From: Adiantum capillus-veneris
Taxonomy: Eukaryota; Streptophyta; Polypodiopsida; Polypodiales; Pteridaceae
Assembly: GCA_014529385.2 (NCBI GenBank)
Contig: CM043954.1
Span: forward strand, 99,891,747-99,955,746
Reading direction: 5' to 3'
DNA: 64,000 nucleotides
Shown here: one piece after another, positions 54,841-64,000 of the stretch
How the letters are laid out: each line of letters opens with the position of its first letter
Numbering within the stretch: the first letter of the stretch is position 1
Position numbers and translations under genes: made by a program
The notes under the pieces: generated by a model
What the model saw: only the letters and a program-made list of their open reading frames with translations
What the model was told of the DNA's origin: nothing
The model's database searches: none

Positions 54841-55670
54841 TACGACAAATCTTTCTCATGATGATATGTTTTCTTGATTGACGTATATGGTTCAGAATAA
54901 CTTAACCACGCCAAAGCAGAGGCCATCTATAAAGAGGAGAGAGAGCGTTATGGTCAGGAGAAAGATCTCAAAGCTATTGCATGGATCAAAGAGGATGAGT
55001 CCGGGTTGCAAGGCAAACCTCATAGTCTTAAGGAGTGTAGGAAACTATGTCCAAGCCACTTTATGTGTCAACATTTATTTTGAATCAGTGGCAATGCCAA
55101 GGAATTGGTGCTTGTAAAGCTATCATATTTGCAGCATAAAAGAATCGCACAAGTGTTGCTATACGAAGATTCATACGTCGAGAGAGAATTATGTCAAACA
55201 ATAATCAAATGGCACTCTACTTTATACAGCAATGTTATGTTCACAACATCCTTGGGAGATGTGTGGATTGGTCAGATCACCCCAAGAACACTGGCATTGG
55301 GCATGGTAAGATTGCAGAGAAAGTGGCTGCAAGTCATGCCAATAATCCAATGCCTCTACACAAACATACCATAGTTATACTTCCCAAAGAATCAGACACA
55401 CTTGTTGTATTGGCAAGCCAAGGGAAAGATCTTGCAAGTCAAGGAGAGATACCTGATATTTTGCACGGCAGAATCCTTGAGCTTGAGATAGAGTTATCTA
55501 AGGCCCAAGCCAAGCTACAACAATATGCACAACTCTATTGTCCATTGCTAGACCAGGATGGTTCTTCGTAGCAAGGGCCTCTAGGCCCATCTCCTATGCC
55601 TGAGAATGCTGAGTTTGACATAGAAAAACTACTCAATGAGCTAACACAATCTTTGGGTTGAGCACTTTGC
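54841..55670 (+). pseudogene. Downstream exon(s) of the captured gene in the hAT element
   Basis: A splice-acceptor-like TATGGTTCAG (to about 54895) is followed by AKAEAIYKEERERYGQEKDL and KAIAWIKEDESGLQGKPHSL in one frame. A shift near 55190 leads to the frame at 55191-55571 with YFIQQCYVHNILGRCVDW, KIAEKVAASHANNPMPLHKH and a coiled-coil-like RILELEIELSKAQAKLQQY. A stop follows, then ENAEFDIEKLLNELTQSLG before a final stop near 55660. Family unknown. Because it shares strand and element with the kinase-like part and a retroelement lies between, it may be the same gene with an enlarged intron, but it could be separate. Confidence 0.5.
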
Positions 55671-55828
55671 CCACTTTACCCCTATCTATTTGGGTGAAAG
55701 GCTACAGTTTTTTGTAATCAGAGCTCTACATTTATCCCCTCAAGTGGCCATTTTTGTATTCTCGATCGGCAAAAATTATATTGTATTGTATCTTACTGTA
55801 ATTATGACTCTTATTGAAAAAGTAACTT

Positions 55829-55882
<54 letters not shown>
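55829..55882. repeat. (GA)n microsatellite
   Basis: GA repeats lie between the convergent plus-strand captured gene and the minus-strand transposase. Confidence 0.9.
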
Positions 55883-55885
<3 letters not shown>

Positions 55886-55915
55886 GAACATGTTGTAGTG
55901 TCATAATTTTCACAC

Positions 55916-58028
55916 TCACAACGAGCAAAACCTATAGACCTTAAGCAATACATATTTGTCTCCATCAAACACACCAACCATATCATATATTTCATCCATA
56001 TCAGAGTGTTCTGAAGCTATCTCCCATTCCATATCATCATGATCATCTACTTCCGTAGCTATAGCTTCATGGGTTTGAAAAACACCATAGTGATTTTTTG
56101 CTACTCTTGCAATGTTCACTGACTTGTGAATGAGTATTATGTTGCAAAAAAAATACACCAAATCAGCATCACCTTGAGAATGAAGCCGGTTTCATTTCTT
56201 ATTATGCATAAAGTCAAAAGCCGACCAGTTCCTCTCACAGCTTCTACTTGATGCTACAATAGATAGAACCTTGACAGCAATGTGTTGCAGCTCCACTTTC
56301 TCCCCACCATACTCCTTCCATCATAGAGGCGCACTTGTGTGTGCAATGGCATCTATATGCCATGGATCCTGGAACATACCAGTTCTAGATTAGCATAATC
56401 AACTTGCTAATGAAAAGCAGTCGTCCCATCCTCTTGTCCTAATAGTTGCGAACACACTATTTTGAAGTTACTCATGAATTCTTTATTGGTTGATTGTTGG
56501 TGCATTTGAAATTTAGGATCTAATACAAATGCAGCACCATGCAACGGTGTATGCAATTGCACCCATTGCTTGTTGGTAGTAGCTATGATCATGGAAGCTT
56601 TGTCCTTTGCACCAAAGCCAGTATGCTCTCTTACTTTCCACAATGCCTCTAACATATACCAATAGACTCGCCCAAATACAAAAGAGTCTTTGTCGACTAT
56701 TTGTAAAAGATCTACAAATGGTTTGGATAGGGTGACAAATCTCTCTACATTGCACCAAAAAACTTGCGAGTTCACAAGCTGTACACATCTTGCAGCTGCC
56801 TCTTGGTAGCTAGGATACTTGTTGAGCCATGCATCTCAACATTTATGAACTACTGTTTTAATCAATGCAGGCTTCACTTCTTGCAAGGTGGCAAGAACAT
56901 AATATGCGGTTGCAAACCTTGTCGCACAAAATATCTCCAAAGTTTTGTTCGGTGATTTTAATAAAAAAGGAGCATACAAAAAATAATGTTCTCTAATAAA
57001 CATAACCACATGATTAGCATCTAGCAATGTTTGCTTTATGATGGCCATTTTTTCAATATCTTTTAATAGCAAATTAAGAGTATGCACAATACATGGCACC
57101 CAAGTAATTTTTGGGTACTTAACTTGGATAGCCCTTTTTGCAGCCTTATAATTGGATGTATTATCCGTGACAATTGCAGTCACATTCTTTGGTCCACCTG
57201 CCTTTGCTATAGAGCACTCATACATCCTTGCTAGATAATCACTAGTCTTCTCTTTTAAAGAGGTTTCAATGGCTTCCACAAACATAGACCCTATGCCTTT
57301 AGGATTGATAAGCATCACATTGATGAGTGGCTTTTTCTGACAGTTGGTCCATCCATCCAACGCTATAGTGCAACCATATGCAGGAACAAACTCCACCACC
57401 GTGTGCTTGAGGATGGCTTCAGTACTTTCTTTCACTTTATCTAGATACTTTTTGTGCATCTTATTATAATCAAGAAGCACAAACCCCTTTTTGGCCGTGC
57501 TCATTAAATCATCTTGAAATATGGGGTTGCGCATAGCATTGAATGGTATACCATACGCCACAAAAGCTTGCATCCATTTCAAGTCCAACTCAAGCAACTT
57601 TTGCTTATCTATTGCTTCATATAGCGTTTGGCCATTGGATGATGCTTTACTGGCCTTAGTTGAGCTAGGATTTGCTATTGCTGACATCGAAGTACGTTCG
57701 TGAAAAGGAGTTGATTGGGGAGTTTGAAAATTTGTTTTCGTAGGCACATGCTTTGTCCTCTCATTGATAAATGTCATTTCAACATCCATTGCAGCTTGTT
57801 TGGCATTCATATTTGCTCTGCAATGCAAGCATACTTTGGCAATCTAGCATGAATATCTCTTGGTGGCGCCGTACGCTTGGACACATTACCAGGGACTTTA
57901 AACCAATGCTCTTTGATTCTTGTCGCATTACCACTGAACTCATGGCCGCATGTCTTTCATTTCAATCGAGATGTATTCTTTCCAGCATGCAGCTCGTGGA
58001 CATAATTCCACTCAAGTCCTTTCACCAT
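55916..58028 (-). pseudogene. hAT transposase (BED finger, DUF659, dimerisation region)
   Basis: Read on the minus strand from an ATG at 58028: a BED-type zinc finger (WNYVHELHAGKN, KTCGHEFSGNATRIKEHWF). After a frameshift or TAG near 57838 comes a 330-residue DUF659 frame (56836-57828) with the catalytic-type TIALDGWTNCQKKPLI, AIVTDNTSNYKAAKRAI and VPCIVHTLNLLLKDI. Next is 56407-56775 with FWCNVERFVTLSKPFVDLL, then the hAT C-terminal dimerisation signature WKEYGGEKVELQHIAVKVL, CERNWSAFDFMHN and LVYFFCNI, and an acidic end. In-frame TGA codons in the dimerisation region and the frameshifts disable it, but the architecture is complete. It excises and reinserts hAT elements. Confidence 0.85.
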
Positions 58029-59399
58029 GCTGATAGATAAATTTTAGCTGCCAGATCAACAAATCCACTTGTTAATTTTGAAGTCAAAATTAATTCAAAG
58101 CAACAAACTGCATAAGCATCACTCTATTGATCAATATAGTGATCAAAATTTGTCCACATTATCAATTAGTATCATGCTGCATTATACATTAACAATAGAC
58201 AATAATAGTCTTTGCATTCTTCAGTAAACTCATGTCAATCAAATTATATTTTGATGCACTAAATAGCTTCATCACTTCAAAGAGAATATTTCAATCACAC
58301 TGCACTATATTGACTCATCTAAAATGCAAGCTTTTGGCTTTCATACATTACGATAATCGATTTTATAATCCGTTGCAGTATATCAATTTATCTAAAGTGC
58401 AAGCTTAAAGTTTTCACACATTACGATAATCGGTAATATTGATCAAATCTTGCAATTGATTCTCATTGAAAATGGGATTAATTGCAATCGTTGACAATTG
58501 TCATATCTATCTAAAGTGTGAACATAAAGTTCTCACACTCCACGTTAGATCTTTTAAATCTTATCTATCTACATTTGATACAGATATACGATCACACAGC
58601 ATGATAGACGTAGCAATCCAAATAAAGATAATATAATATCAATGTATTTGGACATGAGATTCCTAATTTTGATTCCAGTGAGAGCATAGTGTGATGTCCC
58701 TACACAGAACAACAAAATTTATATCTATGTTCACTTTGAGGTGAGAAAGTATCTGCACGTCAAAATTGAACTTACCTAAATAAAATTGACCTCTATTATG
58801 TTATAATTTTCCGACAGATAACCTCATGTGAGAGTACACTCTACACACAACGGTAATCTCTAAACTATATCCTAATTCACTTCCATGTGTCAGTAAACTG
58901 AGCACGTAGCATTCTTAAAAAACAAAAACCTTGTATGAGTGAGAGTTTGAGCTCTACACAACATCCAAAGCTTAGATAATTTGATTTTAAAATAAATAAT
59001 TATAAAATTATCTAAGAAAAACATAAAGATTTATTTTGTAAAAAGGTTAAAACATTTTGAATTTTTATTTTCTAAATTATCACAAAATTAATTTTTTTTG
59101 TCTTCTATTGACAAGAAATACCTTTTGAGACTAACACTAGTCTCAATAGGCTCATTGCCGGTATATATAGTTTTTTTTTAACAATTCATCTTTTGATCGA
59201 AAGAAAATTTGTACAAAACATCTTTTGATCAAAAGATGTTTCGATCGAAGTATCTTTTGATCGAAAATCTGGGAAAAAATACGTTACCCGTTTTTGATGA
59301 TGTGTCACCGTATAAAACACCCGTATAATATGGGGTCATGTAAAATATGCCCGTATATGGCGTATTATATGGTTTTTGTATAACGTATAATGAAACTTA
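58029..59399. other. Right subterminal region of the hAT element
   Basis: No gene. An imperfect 74-bp repeat with ACATTACGATAATCG occurs at about 58347 and 58421. TCTTTTGATC occurs near 59189, 59221 and 59251, including the perfect 20-base palindrome at 59219-59238. CCCGTATAAT is at 59320. These are plausible transposase-binding and promoter sequences. Confidence 0.6.
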
Positions 59400-59400
59400 G

Positions 59401-59688
59401 GGTGCTGCAGTGGCAGAATGCGAGGTAGCATGGTTGGGATTGTTACACGACTTTGGAGTACATGTACGAAGGCCGATTGTCATCTATTGTGACAACCTTA
59501 GCACCATACAGTTGGCATGAAGCCCAATGTTTCATGCCAGGACAAAGCACATTGAGGTGCACTACCACTTGATCAGAGAGAGGGTCTTAGCAGGCAACAT
59601 CGACCTACAGTACGTGGCGACGGATGAGCAGGTTGCAAATATCTTCATGAAGGCCCTTAGAGCAATAAGCTACGATAATTTTGAGTGA
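59401..59688 (+). pseudogene. Copia element A, right part: end of RNase H
   Basis: It resumes the frame broken at 37930: AAVAECEVAWLGLLHDFGVH, VIYCDNLSTIQLA, RTKHIEVHYHLIRERVLAGN and ATDEQVANIFMKAL, ending at TGA 59686. Joined in thought to STKVE on the left, it gives the usual copia order. One internal TGA replaces a codon after IQLA. Confidence 0.88.
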
Positions 59689-59717
59689 TTCTTGGCATAG
59701 GAGAGATGGCATTGAGC

Positions 59718-59731
59718 TTGAGGGGGAGTAT
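59718..59731 (+). promoter_or_regulatory. Polypurine tract of copia element A
   Basis: TTGAGGGGGAGTAT, directly before TGAGATGTC. Confidence 0.75.
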
Positions 59732-60330
59732 TGAGATGTCAAGCTTAGCATGTATGGCTCCTGGATGACTATCACCGACATTCATCATCACTGGCGTGCC
59801 TTGGTGGATACGCTCATCTTTGCTAGTGATATTACAACTAGATAACACCGATTTGGTCTACCTACCGAAGTGATGGCACACTCCCTACACATCTCACTCA
59901 CTAGAGTTTCATTCTAGACCATTGTACTAGTTCCTTTTTATGTTGTATTTTCCCTTATGTTTTGTAGACCTCTTATCTTGAGTTAGTGAAGACGAAGAAG
60001 TACAATATTTTGCCTCCATCTTTGTGTGTGTGTGTGTGTGTGTGTGCTTGCAAGAGCTCAAGCTCTCTCCTTCTCTATCTCTTGACAAACCATAAACATC
60101 CGGTCACTTCAAATCAATCAATTGGAAACAACTCTGCTACACAATTGCACTCAATTTTGTGCCACTTTGCCTACACATAGGCCCATACAAATACATACAA
60201 AATTGAACCAATTTTGTTGTGTCAAATTTTCAATTTAAACCTACACCTAAATCAAAAATTGGTTGCATTAGTGCACTCACATTTAGGTCAAAAATCGCAT
60301 CAAATTCCCACTCTAAGTGACGACTCCACC

Positions 60331-60387
<57 letters not shown>

Positions 60388-60461
60388 ACGCGCGTGCTTC
60401 CAAGACCACTTTGACCTACACACACCATCACCAAATCTTGTGTTTGCAATTTTATTTCCTT
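59732..60461 (+). repeat. 3' LTR of copia element A (right end uncertain)
   Basis: It starts TGAGATGTCAAGC after the polypurine tract. It contains (TG)n at 60024-60046 and (GT)n at 60332-60387. The matching left LTR was not found near 34800, so the LTR end cannot be fixed; sequence up to the reversed chromovirus at 60462 is included. No gene. Confidence 0.5.
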
Positions 60462-61171
60462 TTTTGAGAGCTTTAGGTAATTAATTAATGCAACTAAACT
60501 CTCATTGGACCCCTTTGTCTCTTGGCCAATAAGAATCAGGCAAGCCATTGGGCTGTTGAATGCTCATTGGATCCCTTGGGAGATTGTCCAATAGTCTTCT
60601 AGAGAGCTTAATTCTTATTGGTTATTTTATTAAGTGTTTTTAAACTAATGAAACTAGATTTACTCTATCCTAATTCTCATTGGTCCACCTCCAAGGCCAT
60701 TCAATAGGATTTGAGTACACCTTCTGGGCATCTGGGGGCTAGGGAGCTTACATGTGTCCCTCTTTGTGTAAAGGTAGCTTGTATGTGTGTGTGAGTTTCT
60801 CTCTCATCCCCTACTTCTTGGGCTCGCCCTCTCCTATGTAGGACTTGAGAAGAATTTTTGGAACACACACAAAGCATCCAATTTTCCTAGAGTTTGACCT
60901 TTGGACACAACCTTTGAATTTTGGAACCTTAGCATTTTGGAAGTCTTAATGGGCTGAACTTAGGGCCTTTTAAGCCCATTGTTTCACATTGCTCTTTTGC
61001 AGATTCCCCCCCCCGTTTGGATCCCATCTTTCCCTCCTTAAGATCCCTATTGTGGCCGCTCTGCCAGCTTAACCAATATTCTAGCTTTTTCTCCCCTCAC
61101 ACTTCCCCATTAAATGATCAGATTAACATGAGAAAATCATTTAGGAGAATTAGATATTAGTTATTATGACA
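60462..61171 (-). repeat. Partial LTR of the reversed chromovirus
   Basis: It begins TGTCATAATAACTAATATC on the minus strand at 61171 and follows the forward LTRs to GAGAGCTTTAGG, where it is cut before the (CT)n array. Confidence 0.88.
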
Positions 61172-61522
61172 TTACTCTCTCTTGAAATCATAGTTGTCGT
61201 GGACTATGGGTAGAGAAGATAAAGCATATTCATTAGTCCTTTTTCCTAGCGGGTAGAGGATCCCTATGTTACCCTACGGCATCGTTCCAGAATGGATCAC
61301 TAGTTCATTTGGTGCTTGAGAGCCTAAGCTACCGCAAGAATGTCTGCGCATTAGTCCTATCAATCTTCCATAGTAGAGTGACAATCTCTACTTGGTGTTC
61401 GGGAGACGTCGTCTCCGCAAACTTGATCGAAGCATGCATACTACTTCATTGTTGTGCACAATAAAGAAAAAGAGAGTCTTATAAGACAAAACTTAGTGCA
61501 TGTTTAACATCTGTACATTTTC

Positions 61523-61852
61523 TTACTCTTGGGAAGCATTGTAATCATTGACAAGGTTTAGGTTATCCTTTAATTGTATGTTTGGCATCCATCTAGCATC
61601 TTCAAAAGGATAATTATTAAACTTAATAAGATATCGTTGGATAGTCTTACCGCCTCTTAGTACCTTGTCTTCATATTGGAGAATGGACTCGGGCTGCAGC
61701 ACCTCTTCTTGGTCCTCGATCTCCGGTGGGTCTTCAATAGTTGGTTCGTGGGGTGGCTCTCCTTTGTAAGGCTTTAATTGGCTCACATGGAAAGCATTGT
61801 GTATGAGCCAATGGCTGGGAAACTTGAGTTGATAGGCCAATTTATTAGCCAA
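61523..61852 (-). pseudogene. pol: Chromodomain region, reversed chromovirus
   Basis: The 109-residue frame has SHWLIHNAFHVSQLKPYKG, an acidic linker (EDPPEIEDQEEVL) and a chromodomain (ILQYEDKVLRGGKTIQRYLI, PFEDARWM). It is very close to 52520-52819 of the forward copy. Confidence 0.85.
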
Positions 61853-62057
61853 AGAATATGAAAGGGACCATAGTACCTTTTTGCTAACTTAGCATAGTAC
61901 TTTTGGTGTCCCGTAGGATTCTTGCCCGTCGTGTGCTATAATCGACCTTGGGAAATTTTAGTAAGACCGAATCATTTTCTTTAAAGACTTGGGCTCTTCT
62001 ATGCTTGTCAGCAGTAGCCTTTTGCCTTTGCTACGAGATAGAGATAGCATCCTTAAT

Positions 62058-62548
62058 CTATTGGAAAGATTCTTGTAGGTCTCGGCTATACTCATATGCA
62101 GCAAAGATCTTCCCATGTACCTTAAGTAGCGGGGGACTTTTTGTTCTTCCCTCAATTACCTCAAAAGGAACTTTTCCTGTGGAAGTATGTACAATATTAT
62201 TGTAGGCATACTCCACTAGGGGTAAGAACTTCTCCCATTGGGATTTTTGATCTACTTCCGTTTCAGAGGCTTTAAGTAGATCGAGAATTATTAGGTTAGC
62301 TACTTCACTTTGGCCATCCTTTTGCGGGTAATAGGTCAAAAAGAAGTTTAGCCTGGTTCCTGATTCTCAAAGAGACCCTTCCAGAAATTACTAGTCATTC
62401 TAGGATCTCTATCCAACACTATGGACATTGGCAAGCCATGGTAATTGAAGATTTGTGAAATGAAGAGGGTTGCCATTTGATGGGCTTTGATAGTCTTTGT
62501 GACAGGTATAAAATGAGCTTGTTTACTAACCTGTCTACTATCATTCAT
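62058..62548 (-). pseudogene. pol: Integrase core, reversed chromovirus
   Basis: Frames 62348-62548 (QAHFIPVTKTIKAHQMATLF, SIVLDRDPRMTSNFWKG) and 62058-62339 (YYPQKDGQSEVANLIILDLL, LVEYAYNNIVHTSTGKVPFE) together cover the second half of the integrase core, including the DGQSE glutamate. A frameshift separates them, and S-D-R is changed to L-D-R. Confidence 0.82.
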
Positions 62549-63108
62549 ATTCCCGTATTGACATGGATAGACTTTGGCAATCCAAAGATAAAATCAATGG
62601 ATATGCTCTCCCATGGTGAATTAGGGATTGGCAAAGGTTGAAGCAATCCAAGTTGCTTCGCTCTATCAAACTTCATCTTTTGGCATACCAAACATTTAGA
62701 AACATACTCTTGTAGGTTTGCTTTCATGGTAGGCCAATAGAAATATGTTTCAATCACCTTTAGGGTAGACTGAATCCCTCTATGCCCCACATAAGGAGGA
62801 GCATGAGATTCATACATTACTTTCTCACAGAGTGAGTTAGTAACACATAGTCTATTTCCATAGAGAAGATAACCATCTTGTAAATTAAATGGTTCCTCTT
62901 TCTTCCCTAGTGCAAGGGCTGAAATCACATCTCTAAAATCAGGATCAATAGCGTACTCATCTATCATAGAAGATAGATCATTGTGAGTTGATATGGAAAC
63001 CGCATTCACTCTCAACCGTCTTGAGAGTGCATCGGCTACTTGATTATGCTTTCTAGAAATCTGAGCAATATGACAATGAAATTGCGAAAGGAAATTTGCC
63101 CATCTCAT
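62545..63108 (-). pseudogene. pol: RNase H end and integrase N-terminus, reversed chromovirus
   Basis: The 187-residue frame has HIAQISRKHNQVADALSRRL, the HHCC zinc domain (HAPPYVGHRG ... CLVCQ) and SIDFIFGLPKSIHVNTGI. Upstream on the minus strand (63109-63190) are the last RNase H codons before truncation. Confidence 0.85.
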
Positions 63109-63190
63109 TTTTTTATCAGAGAGCGTGGTCTACGTCATGAAGTACTTAAGACTTTGGTGAGCAGAATGAAAGGAGTCCCCAATAAATAGC

Positions 63191-63549
63191 ATTAGGAAAA
63201 GTTTGGACTCAAAAAAGGACTTTTGGTATTAGAGAGAGAATGTTGTTCGACCAATAGAGTTTGAGTCACCACAACGGTAGCTCAAACTTATTTGATTTTT
63301 ATCTCAAATTTTTGCGTTTTCAAAAAAGAGTTTTTCTCTTAAAATGATCTGAATAAGAAGATACGACGCGATTTATGCAAATTATTCCCCACCCATGGGC
63401 GCCGAACGCCGAATGTGCCATAACTCACATTCAATGAGGCATACCTTTTGATGAACACTTTTCAAGCTACTACTTCTTGTGTAAACTAGTGAGCCTCTTT
63501 TCTTTTATCATTTTTGCGTAGTGTCACTTCGCAGCTAATAGAAGCATAG
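63191..63549. other. Spacer, no gene seen
   Basis: Unique sequence after the truncated chromovirus. TTTTTGCGTAG at about 63510-63520 could be a splice acceptor for the next entry. Confidence 0.4.
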
Positions 63550-63789
63550 ATGGAAGGAAGACGACCACGACGACCATCCGCCTCTGTTAAATCTATGGAA
63601 CTATTAAACAAATTCGACTTAGACCATGGTCGCTGGATGTCTACCACAGTCACCATTGGTAGTTGGGTTCTGCTTCAAACAAGAAGAAGAAAATGGATGT
63701 CAAATGAATTCATCAACGGCTACAAAGGACGTGTGAAATATTTTTGCTTATCTCAAACGGGAAAGACAATGAAAGAGGTGCTCATTTAG
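63550..63789 (+). CDS. Unidentified frame, possible exon of a partial gene
   Basis: The 79-residue frame starts MEGRRPRRPSASVKSMELLN and continues GRWMSTTVTIGSWVLLQTRR and EFINGYKGRVKYFCLSQTGK before TAG. The central GSWVLLQ...GYKGRV has the look of a small beta-barrel, but no family is assigned. A second exon-like stretch follows TTTTTGCAG at 63950-63958 (IYPSNKEDWQPVE) and runs off the window. It could be a host gene or another transposon gene. Confidence 0.35.
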   Translation: MEGRRPRRPSASVKSMELLNKFDLDHGRWMSTTVTIGSWVLLQTRRRKWMSNEFINGYKGRVKYFCLSQTGKTMKEVLI

Positions 63790-64000
63790 CATGCATATAT
63801 GCACTCCAAACTATGACTACAATAGTACTCACCTTTGGGGTTTCCTGCTCATAGACCAAACTATGTGACTACTATATTGCTAAAAAGTCTTTAAAGATCC
63901 TTCAAGTTGTTTTGTTGACTAATTCTTGTGACCATTCTCTTATCTTTTGTTTTTGCAGATATTTATCCTTCTAACAAAGAAGACTGGCAACCGGTTGAGT

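Larger units (their letters stand above)
37939..59399. mobile_element. hAT-type DNA transposon carrying a kinase-like gene (21.46 kb with nested insertions)
   Basis: Bounded by the 8-bp duplication GGGTGCTG, it interrupts a copia RNase H frame that resumes on the far side. The ends are imperfect inverted repeats (TTGCATTTATACG on the left against TTTCATTATACG read inward from the right). The motif TCTTTTGATC occurs near both ends. Inside are a minus-strand BED/DUF659 transposase with a hAT dimerisation region and a plus-strand protein-kinase-like gene. Removing the nested chromovirus leaves about 7.55 kb. The transposase has stops, so it is not autonomous now. Confidence 0.82.
60462..63190 (-). 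mobile_element. Reversed, truncated second chromovirus copy
   Basis: On the minus strand it matches the chromovirus at 40928-54833 from RNase H (63190) through integrase, chromodomain, 3' region and polypurine tract into the first about 710 bases of the LTR (61171 down to 60462). Both ends are truncated. It keeps the integrase segment that the forward copy has lost. No target duplication is seen. Confidence 0.9.

Noticed and set aside
1-64000. tRNA, rRNA or bacterial operon features
   Set aside because: No cloverleaf, rRNA core or operon-like gene packing was seen; the TGGTATCAGAGC sites are retrotransposon primer-binding sites.

Overview
The window looks like plant nuclear heterochromatin. 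It is AT-rich and gene-poor, and it is built from nested transposons in various states of decay, satellite arrays and long (CT)n/(GA)n microsatellites. I see no intact host gene, rRNA or tRNA. The lineages present are plant-type Ty1-copia, a chromodomain Ty3-gypsy (chromovirus), a DUF659/BED-type hAT, a LINE tail and a DUF7869-like gene. A non-angiosperm such as a fern or gymnosperm seems more likely than an angiosperm, but this is an impression from family content and not a demonstrated assignment. All repeat boundaries were read by eye without alignment software.

Layout. 1-4874: a gypsy-like LTR element with gag and protease but no reverse transcriptase or integrase, its left LTR cut by the window edge. 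5050-8420: two related satellite families, the second a 319-bp repeat with a three-unit (957-bp) higher order. 8578-11360: a decayed DUF7869-like, transposase-like gene whose predicted catalytic core is missing. 11700-13148: a dead copia fragment. 13149-23620: two long direct copies of an AT-rich, LTR-like unit with palindromic tandem repeats and a short conserved spliced-looking gene. The second copy contains a 1.3-kb inverted-repeat transposon flanked by TTAA. 23870-25650: a satellite of about 210-220 bp. 25748-28273: (CT)n/(GA)n blocks around a LINE 3' fragment. 28790-33960: a satellite of about 150 bp split by a small degenerate copia element with a 5-bp target duplication.

34800-59732 is the most striking part, a four-level nest. 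A copia element is split inside its RNase H frame by a 21.5-kb hAT element (37939-59399, 8-bp duplication GGGTGCTG). The hAT carries its own BED/DUF659 transposase on the minus strand and a decayed protein-kinase-like gene on the plus strand. That kinase region is split, apparently in an intron, by a 13.9-kb chromovirus (40928-54833, duplication TTAAC). The chromovirus is split in turn by a nearly complete copia element (42612-48174, duplication TTGTT). 60462-63190 is a second, reversed fragment of the same chromovirus family. It still has the integrase segment deleted from the forward copy. The window ends in a possible partial multi-exon gene.

The genes do not form a pathway. The coherent units are the retrotransposon gag-pol cassettes and the hAT with its kinase-like cargo. 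The best candidates for something undescribed are the kinase-carrying hAT, the TTAA-flanked inverted-repeat element, and the duplicated long LTR-like unit.
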